Shown here: in pieces, positions 54,517 to 63,781 of the stretch
Numbering within the stretch: position 1 is the first letter of the stretch
How the letters are laid out: the number at the start of each line of letters is the position of its first letter
Assembly: GCA_030425505.1 (NCBI GenBank)
Contig: JAUIAB010000010.1
Coordinates: 42,794-106,793, forward strand
Direction of reading: 5' to 3'
Source of the DNA: Bacteroidia bacterium
GTDB lineage: Bacteria; Bacteroidota; Bacteroidia; Cytophagales; Flammeovirgaceae
DNA: 64,000 bases
Position numbers and translations under genes: made by a program
Notes under the pieces: generated by a model
Told to the model about the DNA's origin: nothing
Seen by the model: the letters and a program-made list of their open reading frames with translations, nothing else
Databases searched by the model: none

Positions 54517-55731
54517 ATGAACTTAGAGAAGGTAGATTTAAAAGAATATACATACATTCTTGAAGATAAATATATAGCAAAGTACCCACTAGAAAACAGA
54601 GAAAACTCAAAGCTACTTGTATATGATAACAAGGAAATAAAATATCAAATTTTCTCAGAAATCACCCAATATATTGATTCTGATTGGACAATATTTTTAA
54701 ATAACACACAAGTAGTGCCAGCACGGTTATTTTTTAAAAAAGATACAGGTGCATTAATAGAAATCATACCACTCCACCCTATTTCGCCCTACCCAGAAAT
54801 AGAAAAAATGATGGCTGCTAAATCTCCTGTCACCTGGGAGTGTACCATTGGCAACCTAAAAAAATGGCAAGAAAACCAAGAGCTAAACATGCAAATCACC
54901 CAAGGTTCTTGTAATATATATGTCAAAGCGACACTTGTAAATAAAAAAAACAAACAAGTGAAAATAGAGTGGGATAACTCATGGAGTTTTGCTGAGCTAC
55001 TAGAACATATTGGAGAGATTCCGCTTCCCCCTTATATGAAAAGAGAAGCTTTAGAAAGTGATATTGATAACTACCAAACTGTTTATGCACAAAAAAAAGG
55101 AGCAATAGCAGCTCCAACAGCTGGTTTACACTTTACAGAAAGTCTACTTTCCAAACTAAAAGAAAAGGGGATAAAACTCGAATACCTGACTTTACATGTA
55201 GGCGCTGGAACATTCTTGCCAATCAAAGAAAAGGAAGATATTACAAAGCACCCGATGCACAAAGAAGAAATAGTTATAACTAAAAAGAACTTAGAAACAC
55301 TTCTTCTGGCTAAAAAAATACTAGCAGTAGGAACAACTAGTCTTCGAACGCTGGAAAGCATTTATTGGATTGGTATAAAATTGATAAAAGAAGGTTTAAG
55401 TGAACCTTTAAACATAGAAAAACTATTTCCTTATAAATTTGAAAACCAAAACCTTCCAAACATAAAAAACTCTATTACTGCTCTCCTGAAATACATGGAA
55501 GAAAAGAACCTGAACCATATTATTAGTAACACCAGCCTATTTATTCTTCCTGGCTATAAATTTAGAGCTTGTAATGCTTTAGTAACCAATTTTCATCAGC
55601 CTGAATCGACACTTCTACTACTAATAGCTGCATTTATTGGAAAAGATTGGGAAAAAGTATACACCCAAGCCAAGGCTAATAACTATAGATTCTTAAGTTA
55701 CGGTGATGGGTCTTTATTGTTTCGTGAGTAA
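54517..55731 (+). CDS. queA: S-adenosylmethionine:tRNA ribosyltransferase-isomerase (QueA), divergent long form
   Basis: 404 aa, longer than the usual 340-350. QueA transfers and isomerises the ribosyl part of SAM onto preQ1 at position 34 of tRNA, making epoxyqueuosine. Family blocks PTAGLHFTESLL, LHVGAGTFLPI and VGTTSLRTLES are intact, and FLNNTQVVPARL is the usual N-terminal strand. Extra length lies in the middle (about 95-160) and before the C-terminus (about 290-345). Bacteroidota often carry such a long paralogue beside a standard QueA, so the exact substrate of this one is less certain. Confidence 0.88.
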   Translation: MNLEKVDLKEYTYILEDKYIAKYPLENRENSKLLVYDNKEIKYQIFSEITQYIDSDWTIFLNNTQVVPARLFFKKDTGALIEIIPLHPISPYPEIEKMMAAKSPVTWECTIGNLKKWQENQELNMQITQGSCNIYVKATLVNKKNKQVKIEWDNSWSFAELLEHIGEIPLPPYMKREALESDIDNYQTVYAQKKGAIAAPTAGLHFTESLLSKLKEKGIKLEYLTLHVGAGTFLPIKEKEDITKHPMHKEEIVITKKNLETLLLAKKILAVGTTSLRTLESIYWIGIKLIKEGLSEPLNIEKLFPYKFENQNLPNIKNSITALLKYMEEKNLNHIISNTSLFILPGYKFRACNALVTNFHQPESTLLLLIAAFIGKDWEKVYTQAKANNYRFLSYGDGSLLFRE

Positions 55732-55768
55732 AAAAACGTTTTTATGTTTTAGTATTCAAAAAAAGTCC

Positions 55769-55776
55769 TAATTTTG
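55769..55776 (+). promoter_or_regulatory. -7 promoter element of tRNA-Arg
   Basis: TAATTTTG fits TAnnTTTG, 18 bp before the tRNA 5' end. Confidence 0.5.
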
Positions 55777-55794
55777 CAATCCATAAAAAAAGAA

Positions 55795-55868
55795 GGTTCG
55801 CTAGCTCAACTGGATAGAGCAACTGCCTTCTAAGCAGTAGGTTCCAGGTTCGAGTCCTGGGCGAATCA
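55795..55868 (+). tRNA. trnR-UCU: tRNA-Arg, anticodon UCU
   Basis: A 74-nt cloverleaf: acceptor GGTTCGC/GCGAATC (one G-U), D arm GCTC/GAGC, anticodon stem ACTGC/GCAGT around loop CTTCTAA (anticodon TCT), T arm CCAGG-TTCGAGT-CCTGG, discriminator A. The 3' CCA is not encoded. It has its own promoter and terminator. Confidence 0.96.
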
Positions 55869-55871
55869 CAT

Positions 55872-55910
55872 AAAAGCTCAGTTGTAAAAACTGGGCTTTT
55901 CTTATTTTTA
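55872..55910 (+). terminator. Terminator of tRNA-Arg
   Basis: AAAAGCTCAGTT pairs with AACTGGGCTTTT (one U-G), 5-nt loop, then CTTATTTTTA. It begins 3 bp after the tRNA. Confidence 0.85.
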
Positions 55911-55939
55911 CTCTATTTACATGTAATAACATTGTACAA

Positions 55940-56515
55940 ATGAAATTTTTAACAATTTTACTTTCTTCTTTAGTTATATCATCAGCCAGTGCACAAAATA
56001 TAGAATGGAGTGAAAATTATAACTTGAAAAAGGAAGACTTTCAAGCAACTGCTCCTAATATTGGTGAAGAACAAACTATTTACGTTGGCTCAATGATAAG
56101 CTATGAGTTTTCTGGTTATAAAGCACTCTTTTCCAATCTAAACTCTGTTGTGTCTTGCATATTTCTCCCAAAATCTTCATGGCTAGATGAAGGAACTTTA
56201 AGCCAGGAACTATTAAGGTATGCACAATCTATATGGAATTTAAATGAAATAGCGGCAAGAAAATTACGGAAAGCTTTTAATGAAAATAAGGCTAAACTAA
56301 ATGCTACTAAAGCAAAGGCTTTATTTGACCAAGTATCAGCAGAAAACACAGAGTTACAGTCCTTATATTCAAAAGAAACTGACTTTGGAAAGAATACAGA
56401 AAAGCAAAAAGAATGGAAAGAAAAAATAAAATCTATTTTAATGGAGTATTCTGATTTTTGCAAAACCTGCTCTTCAAAAAAGAAGCGTAAAAGAACAAAG
56501 AAACCCAAACACTAG
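55940..56515 (+). CDS. Exported DUF922-like protein lacking the metal-binding motif
   Basis: 191 aa. Signal peptide at 1-18 (ISSASAQ). Residues 20-120 follow the layout of DUF922 putative zinc proteases: WSENYNLKKEDFQA at the start, a middle ISYEFSGYKALF, SWLDEG, then NEIAARKLRKAFNE. Where active members have HEQ-x-HF before the 'I(Y)ARKLRK' helix, this protein has YAQSIWNLNEIAA, so no His is left. The C-terminal tail is Lys-rich (KKRKRTKKPKH). It may be an inactive binding protein. Family link is from pattern memory, moderate confidence. Confidence 0.7.
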   Translation: MKFLTILLSSLVISSASAQNIEWSENYNLKKEDFQATAPNIGEEQTIYVGSMISYEFSGYKALFSNLNSVVSCIFLPKSSWLDEGTLSQELLRYAQSIWNLNEIAARKLRKAFNENKAKLNATKAKALFDQVSAENTELQSLYSKETDFGKNTEKQKEWKEKIKSILMEYSDFCKTCSSKKKRKRTKKPKH

Positions 56516-56542
56516 AATTTAGGAAAAACAAACTAACAAAAA

Positions 56543-58198
56543 GTGACTGACTTCTATAATTACAAACTACCATACAGAGTTGACCCAAGATACAAAAAGA
56601 GAGCAGCTTATTTCTGTATGGAGTATGCTATAGACCAATCCCTTAAAACCTACTCTGGAGGGTTAGGTTTTTTGTCTGGCTCACACATGAAAAGTGCTTA
56701 TGAGCTTAAGCAAAATCTAATAGGGATAGGCATACTTTGGAAATACGGATATTACGATCAGGAAAGAGACAAAGAAGGTCTAATGAAAGCTTCGTATATC
56801 AAAAAAAATTATTCCTTCTTAGAAGATACCAAAATCAGATTTGAAATACATGTCCACAGCCACCCTGTAAAAGTTAAAGTACTTTACCTTAAACCTGAAA
56901 CATTCAACACTGCTCCTGTTTTCTTCCTTAGTACAGATGTAGAGGAAAACGACCACTTATCCAAAACAATATCCCACTATCTCTATGATAGCGATAAAGC
57001 GGCAAGAATAGCAGCAAGCATTTTACTGGGTATTGGAGGAGGAAAACTATTAGAAATACTAAGCTACAACACAGAAATTTATCACCTCAATGAAGCACAT
57101 GCACTACCTCTTGCCTTCTATCTATACCAAAGAAGCCTTGGAGAATTATCAGAAGTAAAAAACAAACTTACATTTACCACACATACCCCTGAAGAGGCTG
57201 GAAATGAAAAAAGTGACTTTGCTTTATTAAACCAAATGGGGTTTTTCTACGGTTTGAAAGAAGAAGAAACCAGAAAAATAACTTCAATTAACTCTAATAC
57301 ATTTGATCATACTCTAGCTGCTTTAAGACTCAGTAAAATTGCCAATGCAGTTTCTAAAAAACACAAAGAAGTTTCTGCAAAAATGTGGAAAGATAAAGCT
57401 GGAATATGCAATATCACCTCTATAACTAATGCTCAAAACAAATCTTTTTGGGCAAACAAAGATCTGTATAAAGCAGCTAAGAAAAGTGTAAAGCAATTGC
57501 TGACAATTAAAAAAAGCCTTAAACAAGATCTATTTGAAACAATTGCAGATCAGACTGGAAAACTATTTGACCCAGAAAAATTAACCATTGTTTGGGCAAG
57601 ACGCTTTGCGGAGTATAAAAGAGCTGATCTGATAACAAGAAACAAAGAGAGCTTTGAAAAAATGATGAATAGTAAAGACTTTCCAATCCAGATCGTGTGG
57701 GCTGGAAAGCCTTACCCCAAAGACGAGGAAGCTATTCAAATATTTAAAAAACTTCAAAAAATGAGTGTCTATTACGAAAACTGTGCTGTACTTACAGGTT
57801 ATGAGCTTGCTCTTTCTCATCAACTAAAAATGGGTGCTGATATTTGGCTCAACACACCTCGAATACCCAGAGAAGCATCGGGCACTAGTGGAATGACCGC
57901 AGGAATGAATGGAGCTATAAATCTCTCAACGCAAGATGGATGGGTTTTAGAGTTTGCCAAAGATGCTGTAAATAGCTTCATACTGCCACTACCAAAAGAA
58001 GGCCTCTCACAACCAGAAGTGGATGAATATGACGCAAAAAAATTGAAAGAAACACTATTAGGTCACATAATACCGATGTACTATGAAGACAAACAAAAAT
58101 GGGCTATAATTATAAAAAATAGCTTGGAACACGTTATTCCTTATTTTGATTCTAGCAGAATGGCTGAAGAATATTACAAGTGTATTTATAATTTGTAA
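56543..58198 (+). CDS. Alpha-glucan phosphorylase-like protein, short form
   Basis: 551 aa with a GTG start. The N-terminal block AAYFCMEYAI and TYSGGLGFLSG, the middle THTPEEAGNE and WARRFAEYKRADL, and the C-terminal EASGTSGMTAGMNGAINLS identify the short alpha-glucan phosphorylase family (GT35), which lacks about 250 residues of classical glycogen phosphorylase. At the PLP-lysine position of the EASGTGNMK motif this protein has Thr (residue 452), so PLP cannot be bound in the usual way. It may act as a glycosyltransferase or bind glucan. It starts 27 bp after the DUF922-like gene. Confidence 0.87.
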   Translation: MTDFYNYKLPYRVDPRYKKRAAYFCMEYAIDQSLKTYSGGLGFLSGSHMKSAYELKQNLIGIGILWKYGYYDQERDKEGLMKASYIKKNYSFLEDTKIRFEIHVHSHPVKVKVLYLKPETFNTAPVFFLSTDVEENDHLSKTISHYLYDSDKAARIAASILLGIGGGKLLEILSYNTEIYHLNEAHALPLAFYLYQRSLGELSEVKNKLTFTTHTPEEAGNEKSDFALLNQMGFFYGLKEEETRKITSINSNTFDHTLAALRLSKIANAVSKKHKEVSAKMWKDKAGICNITSITNAQNKSFWANKDLYKAAKKSVKQLLTIKKSLKQDLFETIADQTGKLFDPEKLTIVWARRFAEYKRADLITRNKESFEKMMNSKDFPIQIVWAGKPYPKDEEAIQIFKKLQKMSVYYENCAVLTGYELALSHQLKMGADIWLNTPRIPREASGTSGMTAGMNGAINLSTQDGWVLEFAKDAVNSFILPLPKEGLSQPEVDEYDAKKLKETLLGHIIPMYYEDKQKWAIIIKNSLEHVIPYFDSSRMAEEYYKCIYNL

Positions 58199-58451
58199 TA
58201 CAATAAGAATAAAACTGGCATCTTACTTGTAGTTATGCATTTAAACAAAGTTTGAGCAAGAAATAATTTTCTTTAATTGATATAACAATATATATTTTTA
58301 TGAAAATTAAACCTTTTTTGATCAAAAAATCGTTAAGTATTTATAAATAAATCTATATAAATAGTACATGAAGTCAATTCAGCGTACTTTGTAAGAGTGC
58401 TAATTTTCAACGTTATTTAGTTTAAAGATTAGCAATTCAAAGCCAAAATAA

Positions 58452-59609
58452 ATGAAGATAGGATTAGTTTTAAATAGTACTTGGAACATAGTAAACTTTC
58501 GCCAGCATCTTATCAAACAACTACTAAAGAATAACTATGAAGTAGTTGCAATAGCCCCTGATGATGGCTACAGCAAAGAAGTTAAAGCATTAGGATGTCA
58601 ATTTAGACCAGTAAATATTTGTAGGCAAGGTGCTCATCCATTGAAAGATTTTTCAACTATCCGCAAATTATACAGTATATATAAAAAGGAACAACTTGAT
58701 TTAGTTTTACACTTTACTATAAAGCCTAATATTTATGGATCCATAGCTGCTAAACTTGCTGGTATACCTTCTATTAATAATGTTACTGGTCTTGGAACTG
58801 TTTTCCTAAGATCAGGAATCAAATCGCATATAGCTCAACTCCTCTACAAGATATCATTTAAGTACCCCAAAGTCATTTTCTTTCAAAATAAAGATGACGA
58901 AAAACTTTTTCTGAGCAAGAAACTAATTAAAGATTCAGTAACTGACTTACTTCCTGGCTCAGGAATAGACCTTAATCACTTTATCCCATCTGATACCTCT
59001 AAAAAAGGAGTATTTACCTTCTTAATGATCTCCAGAATTATGTATGATAAGGGAGTCGTGGAATACATCGAAGCAGCAAAGTATCTCAAAGAAAAAGGGT
59101 TTAAAGTAAAGTTTCAGCTTTTAGGTGGTAGCGAAAAATCAAAAAAACTGGGTATACCAAAACACGTATTAGACCAGTGGAGATCAGAAGGTATTATAGA
59201 ATACTTCGGAAAAGTAGCTGATGTTAGACCATACATAGCTGCTGCCAATGCAGTAGTTTTGCCCTCATATAGAGAAGGTACGCCAAGGTCTCTGATAGAA
59301 GCGGCAAGCATGGGAAAACCAATCATTACTACTAACGTACCAGGTTGCAAGGAAACAGTAATCCATGGTTATAACGGGTTACTATGTGAGGTCAAGTCAA
59401 GTCATGATCTTGCTGAAAAAATGATTAAAATGATAACCCTAGATGAAGAAAAGCTAAAAATAAAAGGAATAAATAGCAGAAAATTAGCAGAAAGTAAGTT
59501 TAATCAAATCCATGTTTTTAACAAATATCAGTCAGCTATTGATTACTGTTTGCAAGTAAAACCGCAAAAAAAGATCTTAAAAAGACCTGCACTGATTTCA
59601 GAAGCTTAG
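58452..59609 (+). CDS. Family 4 glycosyltransferase
   Basis: 385 aa, GT-B fold. The N-terminal half (MKIGLVLNSTWNIVNFRQHL, HFTIKPNIYGSIAAKLAG, NVTGLGTVFL) is like PglA-type transferases that add HexNAc to undecaprenyl-diphosphate sugars. The nucleotide-binding EGTPRSLIEAAS carries the E-x7-E motif. It acts at the cytoplasmic membrane in envelope glycan assembly. No other glycan genes are near; it is convergent with rseP (13 bp). Confidence 0.92.
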   Translation: MKIGLVLNSTWNIVNFRQHLIKQLLKNNYEVVAIAPDDGYSKEVKALGCQFRPVNICRQGAHPLKDFSTIRKLYSIYKKEQLDLVLHFTIKPNIYGSIAAKLAGIPSINNVTGLGTVFLRSGIKSHIAQLLYKISFKYPKVIFFQNKDDEKLFLSKKLIKDSVTDLLPGSGIDLNHFIPSDTSKKGVFTFLMISRIMYDKGVVEYIEAAKYLKEKGFKVKFQLLGGSEKSKKLGIPKHVLDQWRSEGIIEYFGKVADVRPYIAAANAVVLPSYREGTPRSLIEAASMGKPIITTNVPGCKETVIHGYNGLLCEVKSSHDLAEKMIKMITLDEEKLKIKGINSRKLAESKFNQIHVFNKYQSAIDYCLQVKPQKKILKRPALISEA

Positions 59610-59622
59610 TTACATACTATTA

Positions 59623-60957
59623 CTATCCAATTATTAGTTTATAGATGTCGTTGCCAAAAGCAAAAGCCATAAGAGCCAAAAGCAAAATCATTCCAATTTT
59701 TTGAGCTGTCTTTAAAAAATTATCTGATGGTTTTCGCCCTGAAATAATTTCATAGGTTAGAAATAAAGCATGTCCTCCATCCAGTGCTGGAATGGGTAAA
59801 ATGTTCATAAATGCCAACACCAAAGACAACATTGCTGTAATTGACCAAAATCGATACCAGTTCCAAGTTCCTCCAAAAACCTTAGCGATGCCAATAGGAC
59901 CACTAATAGACTTGCTTGGAGAAATATCCCCAGCAAACATCTTTTTGAAAGCTTTAACTTGTAATGCAATTAAATCATAACCATCTTCAACCCCTTTTGG
60001 AATGGCTTCTATAAAAGAAAGCTCTTTTGTAGATCTTTCTAATAAGTCTTTAGAGTAAAACCCAAGAGTTCCATCTTCAGATACTTTAGCAGCTAACGTT
60101 TTTTCAATATACTTTCCACCTTCAGTTCTTCTGTTTACTACTAACTGTATAGAATCTCCTTTCTTTTGAGAAATTAATTCTTTAAAAATCTGAAAATATA
60201 CAGCTGGATTATTATCAACTTTTACAATTTGGTCTTCAGCCATTAAGCCAGCCCTTTCAGCATGGGAATTAGGGACTACTTTTTCAATAGCAAAAGGTCT
60301 TAGAGGGAAAATAAACCCTCTTTTAGAGTCCCCATCACTAATTTTATTTAGAAAATCTGAAGGCACAGGAATGTTAAGCGTATTGCCTTCACGCATGATA
60401 GTATAATAGCTTTCTTCTTCAATTATAGAGTTGATAGCAACAGCCTCTTCAAACCTTTCTAGCTTTTTGCCATTAAGAGACAAAACTTTATCTTCATTTC
60501 TAAAGCCAAGATCTCTTCCCATTTCTGAGACATAAATACCGTGCTTATTAACTTCATCCATGGAATAATAAGACTCACCAGTGGAATAGACCAAGCAAAT
60601 AAAAATAAACATACCCGTTATGACATTCACAATAATGCCTCCTAGCATCACAATAAGTCTTTGCCAGGCTGGTTTTGCTCTAAACTCCCATGGTTTTGGT
60701 TCATTTTCTAAATAATTTGAATCCAAAGATTCATCTATCATTCCAGATATTTTCACAAATCCACCAAATGGTAGAGCTCCCAGCCCATACTCAGTTTCTC
60801 CCAGTTTAACACTAAAAAGCTTTGGAGGAAATCCGATAAAATACTTTTCTACCTTCATTTTAAACAGCTTGGCTGTAAGAAGGTGTCCCAACTCATGTAA
60901 CCCTACCAATAAAGAAAGACCCAATAACAATTGAGCCGTCATAATTAATCCTTCCAT
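59623..60957 (-). CDS. rseP: Site-2 protease RseP
   Basis: 444 aa. Zinc motif HELGH in the first membrane segment (LVGLHELGHLLTAKLF), PDZ domain(s) in the middle (about 130-290: VVPNSHAERAGL), and NILPIPALDGGHAL with the second metal Asp. It cuts membrane-spanning anti-sigma factors or remnant signal peptides inside the bilayer. The start could also be M6 (MTAQLLLG). Its ATG is 3 bp after the dxr stop, so the pair is an operon. Confidence 0.95.
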   Translation of the reverse strand: MEGLIMTAQLLLGLSLLVGLHELGHLLTAKLFKMKVEKYFIGFPPKLFSVKLGETEYGLGALPFGGFVKISGMIDESLDSNYLENEPKPWEFRAKPAWQRLIVMLGGIIVNVITGMFIFICLVYSTGESYYSMDEVNKHGIYVSEMGRDLGFRNEDKVLSLNGKKLERFEEAVAINSIIEEESYYTIMREGNTLNIPVPSDFLNKISDGDSKRGFIFPLRPFAIEKVVPNSHAERAGLMAEDQIVKVDNNPAVYFQIFKELISQKKGDSIQLVVNRRTEGGKYIEKTLAAKVSEDGTLGFYSKDLLERSTKELSFIEAIPKGVEDGYDLIALQVKAFKKMFAGDISPSKSISGPIGIAKVFGGTWNWYRFWSITAMLSLVLAFMNILPIPALDGGHALFLTYEIISGRKPSDNFLKTAQKIGMILLLALMAFAFGNDIYKLIIG

Positions 60958-60960
60958 GTA

Positions 60961-62106
60961 TTAAATCACTTTTGCAATAGATCTTGCTTCTAAATCTGTA
61001 TCTATGTAATCCTGCAAGCTAGGAGACTCTATAAAGCCCACTTTGCTCATGGACTCTTCGTTAACTCTGGCTATATCCAAAAAATCAATTTCCTTTTTCA
61101 AAAACCTTTCCACAGCTATTTCATTAGCTGCATTTAAAATACAAGGCATATTCCCAGCTTTTTTCATAGCCTCATAAGCTAAATTCAAATTTCGAAAAAC
61201 ACCATAATCAGGATTCTCAAAATTTAACCTACCAATATCAGGTAGATTAAGGTTTTCAAATATAACCTTTCTTCTAACAGGATAGTTTAGAGCATAGGCA
61301 ATAGGAACTTTCATATCAGGCAGCCCCATTTGAGCTTTAATGCTTCCATCATTAAATAAAACCATAGAATGGATAATAGACTCAGGGTGAACCACAACAT
61401 CAATCTGATCCTCACTTAAGTCAAATAACCATTTTGCCTCAATCACCTCTAACCCCTTATTCATCATAGTAGCAGAGTCGATCGTGATTTTTGCTCCCAT
61501 ATCCCAGTTTGGGTGCTTTAAAGCCTGGTCTCTTGTCACCTTAGACAAATCCTTTTTTGTTTTCCCTCTAAAAGGCCCCCCAGACGCAGTTAAAATAACC
61601 TTACGGATCGAATCATAACTTTCCCCAACTAAACATTGAAAAATAGCCGAATGCTCTGAGTCAACTGGAATAATGGTGCTACTGTGTTTTTCTTTAAGAC
61701 TATTGATTAGTTCACCAGCAACAACTAAAGTCTCTTTATTTGCTAATGCAATATCTTTTTTATGCTTAATAGCTTCAATCGTAGACTCTAACCCTGCATA
61801 TCCTACTAAAGCAGTAAGTACAATATCAACTTCTGAATAACCAACCACCTCATTTAAAGACTTTGACCCTCCAAGAACTTCAATGGGTAAGTTACTTAAA
61901 CTTTCTTTTACATCTATATATAGGCTTTCATTAGTGATTACGACAGCCTTAGGCTGAAAAATTTTAGCTTGCCTGATCAAAAGATCCGCATTATTATTAG
62001 CAGTTAAAACCTCAACAGAAAATAAAGTAGAGTGCTGCTCAATTACTTCTAATGCTTGAGTACCAATAGATCCTGTCGACCCTAAAATTGCAACGCCTTT
62101 CTTCAT
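60961..62106 (-). CDS. dxr: 1-deoxy-D-xylulose-5-phosphate reductoisomerase
   Basis: 381 aa, the usual length. Dxr makes 2-C-methyl-D-erythritol 4-phosphate, the first committed MEP step, with NADPH. The blocks LGSTGSIGTQALEV, LANKETLVVAG, VDSEHSAIFQC, TASGGPFRG and KITIDSATMMNKGLEV are complete. Immediately upstream of rseP. Its presence shows an MEP route, though an HMG-CoA reductase gene is at the other end of the window. Confidence 0.97.
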   Translation of the reverse strand: MKKGVAILGSTGSIGTQALEVIEQHSTLFSVEVLTANNNADLLIRQAKIFQPKAVVITNESLYIDVKESLSNLPIEVLGGSKSLNEVVGYSEVDIVLTALVGYAGLESTIEAIKHKKDIALANKETLVVAGELINSLKEKHSSTIIPVDSEHSAIFQCLVGESYDSIRKVILTASGGPFRGKTKKDLSKVTRDQALKHPNWDMGAKITIDSATMMNKGLEVIEAKWLFDLSEDQIDVVVHPESIIHSMVLFNDGSIKAQMGLPDMKVPIAYALNYPVRRKVIFENLNLPDIGRLNFENPDYGVFRNLNLAYEAMKKAGNMPCILNAANEIAVERFLKKEIDFLDIARVNEESMSKVGFIESPSLQDYIDTDLEARSIAKVI

Positions 62107-62238
62107 GTAAACGTAAAATTGTATTTCGTTTATTTAATTGGCAAACTTTCTTCTTATTTCTTTACATAGAATTATTTCTAAAATTGTTAGGAAGTCCAAA
62201 TAAGTAAATATATCCTAACTTAGACTTTTTACTTTTTT

Positions 62239-63315
62239 ATGATAAACGAAAGAGAGTTAAAAAGATTTGTAGAAGCAGTCTTCATTAAAATGGGAGTTGA
62301 ACATGAAGATGCAGCTGACGCAGCTCAGGTATTAGTTAAAGCAGACTTGAGAGGAGTTGACTCCCATGGAGTGGCCAGATTAAAAGGATATGTAAGGCTA
62401 TGGGAAAATGGTTTAATTGACCCTAAAGCTACTCTAAAAATAGAAAGAGAAACTATAGGGACAGCGACTATTAATGGAAATAGCAATTTTGGGCTTGTGA
62501 TAGCACCAAAGGCAATGAAAGTTGCAATCAACAAAGCGAAAGAGGCAGGTACAGGCTGGGTGACTGTAAAAAACTCATCCCATTTTGGAATAGCAGGCTA
62601 CTATTCCATGCTTGCTTTGGAACACGATATGATCGGTCTGGCATTTACCAACGCAAGCCCTCTTGTTGCTCCTACTTTTGGGAAAGAGCGAATGCTGGGG
62701 ACAAATCCAATAGCAGTAGCTTTTCCTTCTGGAAAAGAACAACCAGTAGTAATTGACATGGCTACAACTACAGTTGCAAATGGAAAGCTAGAAGTAGCAA
62801 AAAGAAAAAAAGAAAAAATTCCCATCGGATGGGTTCAATCCGACACTGGAGATCTTTCTGAAAACCCTAAGGAGCTAGAAGTTGGAGGGTCACTCACCCC
62901 TTTAGGAAGTACCCTTACAAATAGCTCATATAAAGGATACTGTTTAAGTTCTATGGTTGATATTTTAAGCGGGGTACTTACTGGTGCAAACTTTGGTCCC
63001 TGGGTTCCGCCATTTGTTCCCTTTCTAGCAAACTCAGATAACCCAGTGGGAGAAGGTATTGGGCACTTTTTTGGAGCAATAAAAATAGATGCCTTTATGG
63101 ATGTAAAGAGCTTCAAAAAGCGAATGGATCTATGGATTAATACCTTTAAAAACTCTACCCCACTGTATAAAGAGCAAGAAGTTCTTATACCTGGAGAGCC
63201 AGAAAAAAAAAAGGAAGAAGTTAGAATAAAAAATGGAATCCCATTATTGGATCAGGTTAAAAAAGATCTAAATGAAATTGCTAAAAAATTTAACATAGAA
63301 AAACAGTTTACTTAA
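62239..63315 (+). CDS. Ldh2-family malate/L-lactate dehydrogenase
   Basis: 358 aa of the type-2 malate/L-lactate/sulfolactate dehydrogenase family, which has its own NAD(P) fold. The blocks DLRGVDSHGVARL, KNSSHFGIAGYYSMLA, LGTNPIAVAFPSG and NSSYKGYCLSSMVDILSGV are diagnostic; the His in SSHFG is the catalytic residue. The substrate (malate, lactate, ureidoglycolate or a sulfolactate) is not decided by sequence. It starts 132 bp from dxr, divergent; rnhA follows 7 bp later. Confidence 0.9.
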   Translation: MINERELKRFVEAVFIKMGVEHEDAADAAQVLVKADLRGVDSHGVARLKGYVRLWENGLIDPKATLKIERETIGTATINGNSNFGLVIAPKAMKVAINKAKEAGTGWVTVKNSSHFGIAGYYSMLALEHDMIGLAFTNASPLVAPTFGKERMLGTNPIAVAFPSGKEQPVVIDMATTTVANGKLEVAKRKKEKIPIGWVQSDTGDLSENPKELEVGGSLTPLGSTLTNSSYKGYCLSSMVDILSGVLTGANFGPWVPPFVPFLANSDNPVGEGIGHFFGAIKIDAFMDVKSFKKRMDLWINTFKNSTPLYKEQEVLIPGEPEKKKEEVRIKNGIPLLDQVKKDLNEIAKKFNIEKQFT

Positions 63316-63322
63316 TCTAAGT

Positions 63323-63781
63323 ATGATAAAAATGTATACAGATGGAGCATCTTCTGGAAACCCTGGGCCAGGAGGATATGGTGTAGTTTTACTTTCAGAA
63401 AAATACGACCTTCGAAAAGAACTATCGCAAGGGTTCAGAAAAACCACAAATAATAGAATGGAGTTACTTGCAGTTATCGTAGGTTTAGAAGCAATAAAAA
63501 AACCAAAACAAACCATATTGGTATACTCAGATTCAGCTTATGTAGTTAATTCCGTAGAGAAAAAATGGCTAGACGGATGGGTAAAAAAAGACTTTAAGGG
63601 TAAAAAAAATGAAGATCTATGGAGAAGGTTTTTAAAAGCTAAAAGAGATCACAATATTAAGTTAGAGTGGGTAAAAGGACATGCAGGAATTCCAGAAAAT
63701 GAAAAATGTGATCAACTAGCTACTACTGCTGCAAAAAAAACAAATCTTTTAGTTGATGAAGGGTTTGAAAAAACGAATTAG
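63323..63781 (+). CDS. rnhA: Ribonuclease HI
   Basis: 152 aa. RNase HI removes RNA from RNA:DNA hybrids. The DEDD residues fall in MYTDGASSGNPGPGGYG (Asp), NNRMELLAV (Glu), YSDSAYVVNS (Asp) and the C-terminal ENEKCDQLA (Asp); the basic handle KKWLDGWVKKDFKGKKNEDLW (split by family) is partial but recognisable. It is probably translated from the same message as the Ldh2 gene. Confidence 0.96.
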   Translation: MIKMYTDGASSGNPGPGGYGVVLLSEKYDLRKELSQGFRKTTNNRMELLAVIVGLEAIKKPKQTILVYSDSAYVVNSVEKKWLDGWVKKDFKGKKNEDLWRRFLKAKRDHNIKLEWVKGHAGIPENEKCDQLATTAAKKTNLLVDEGFEKTN

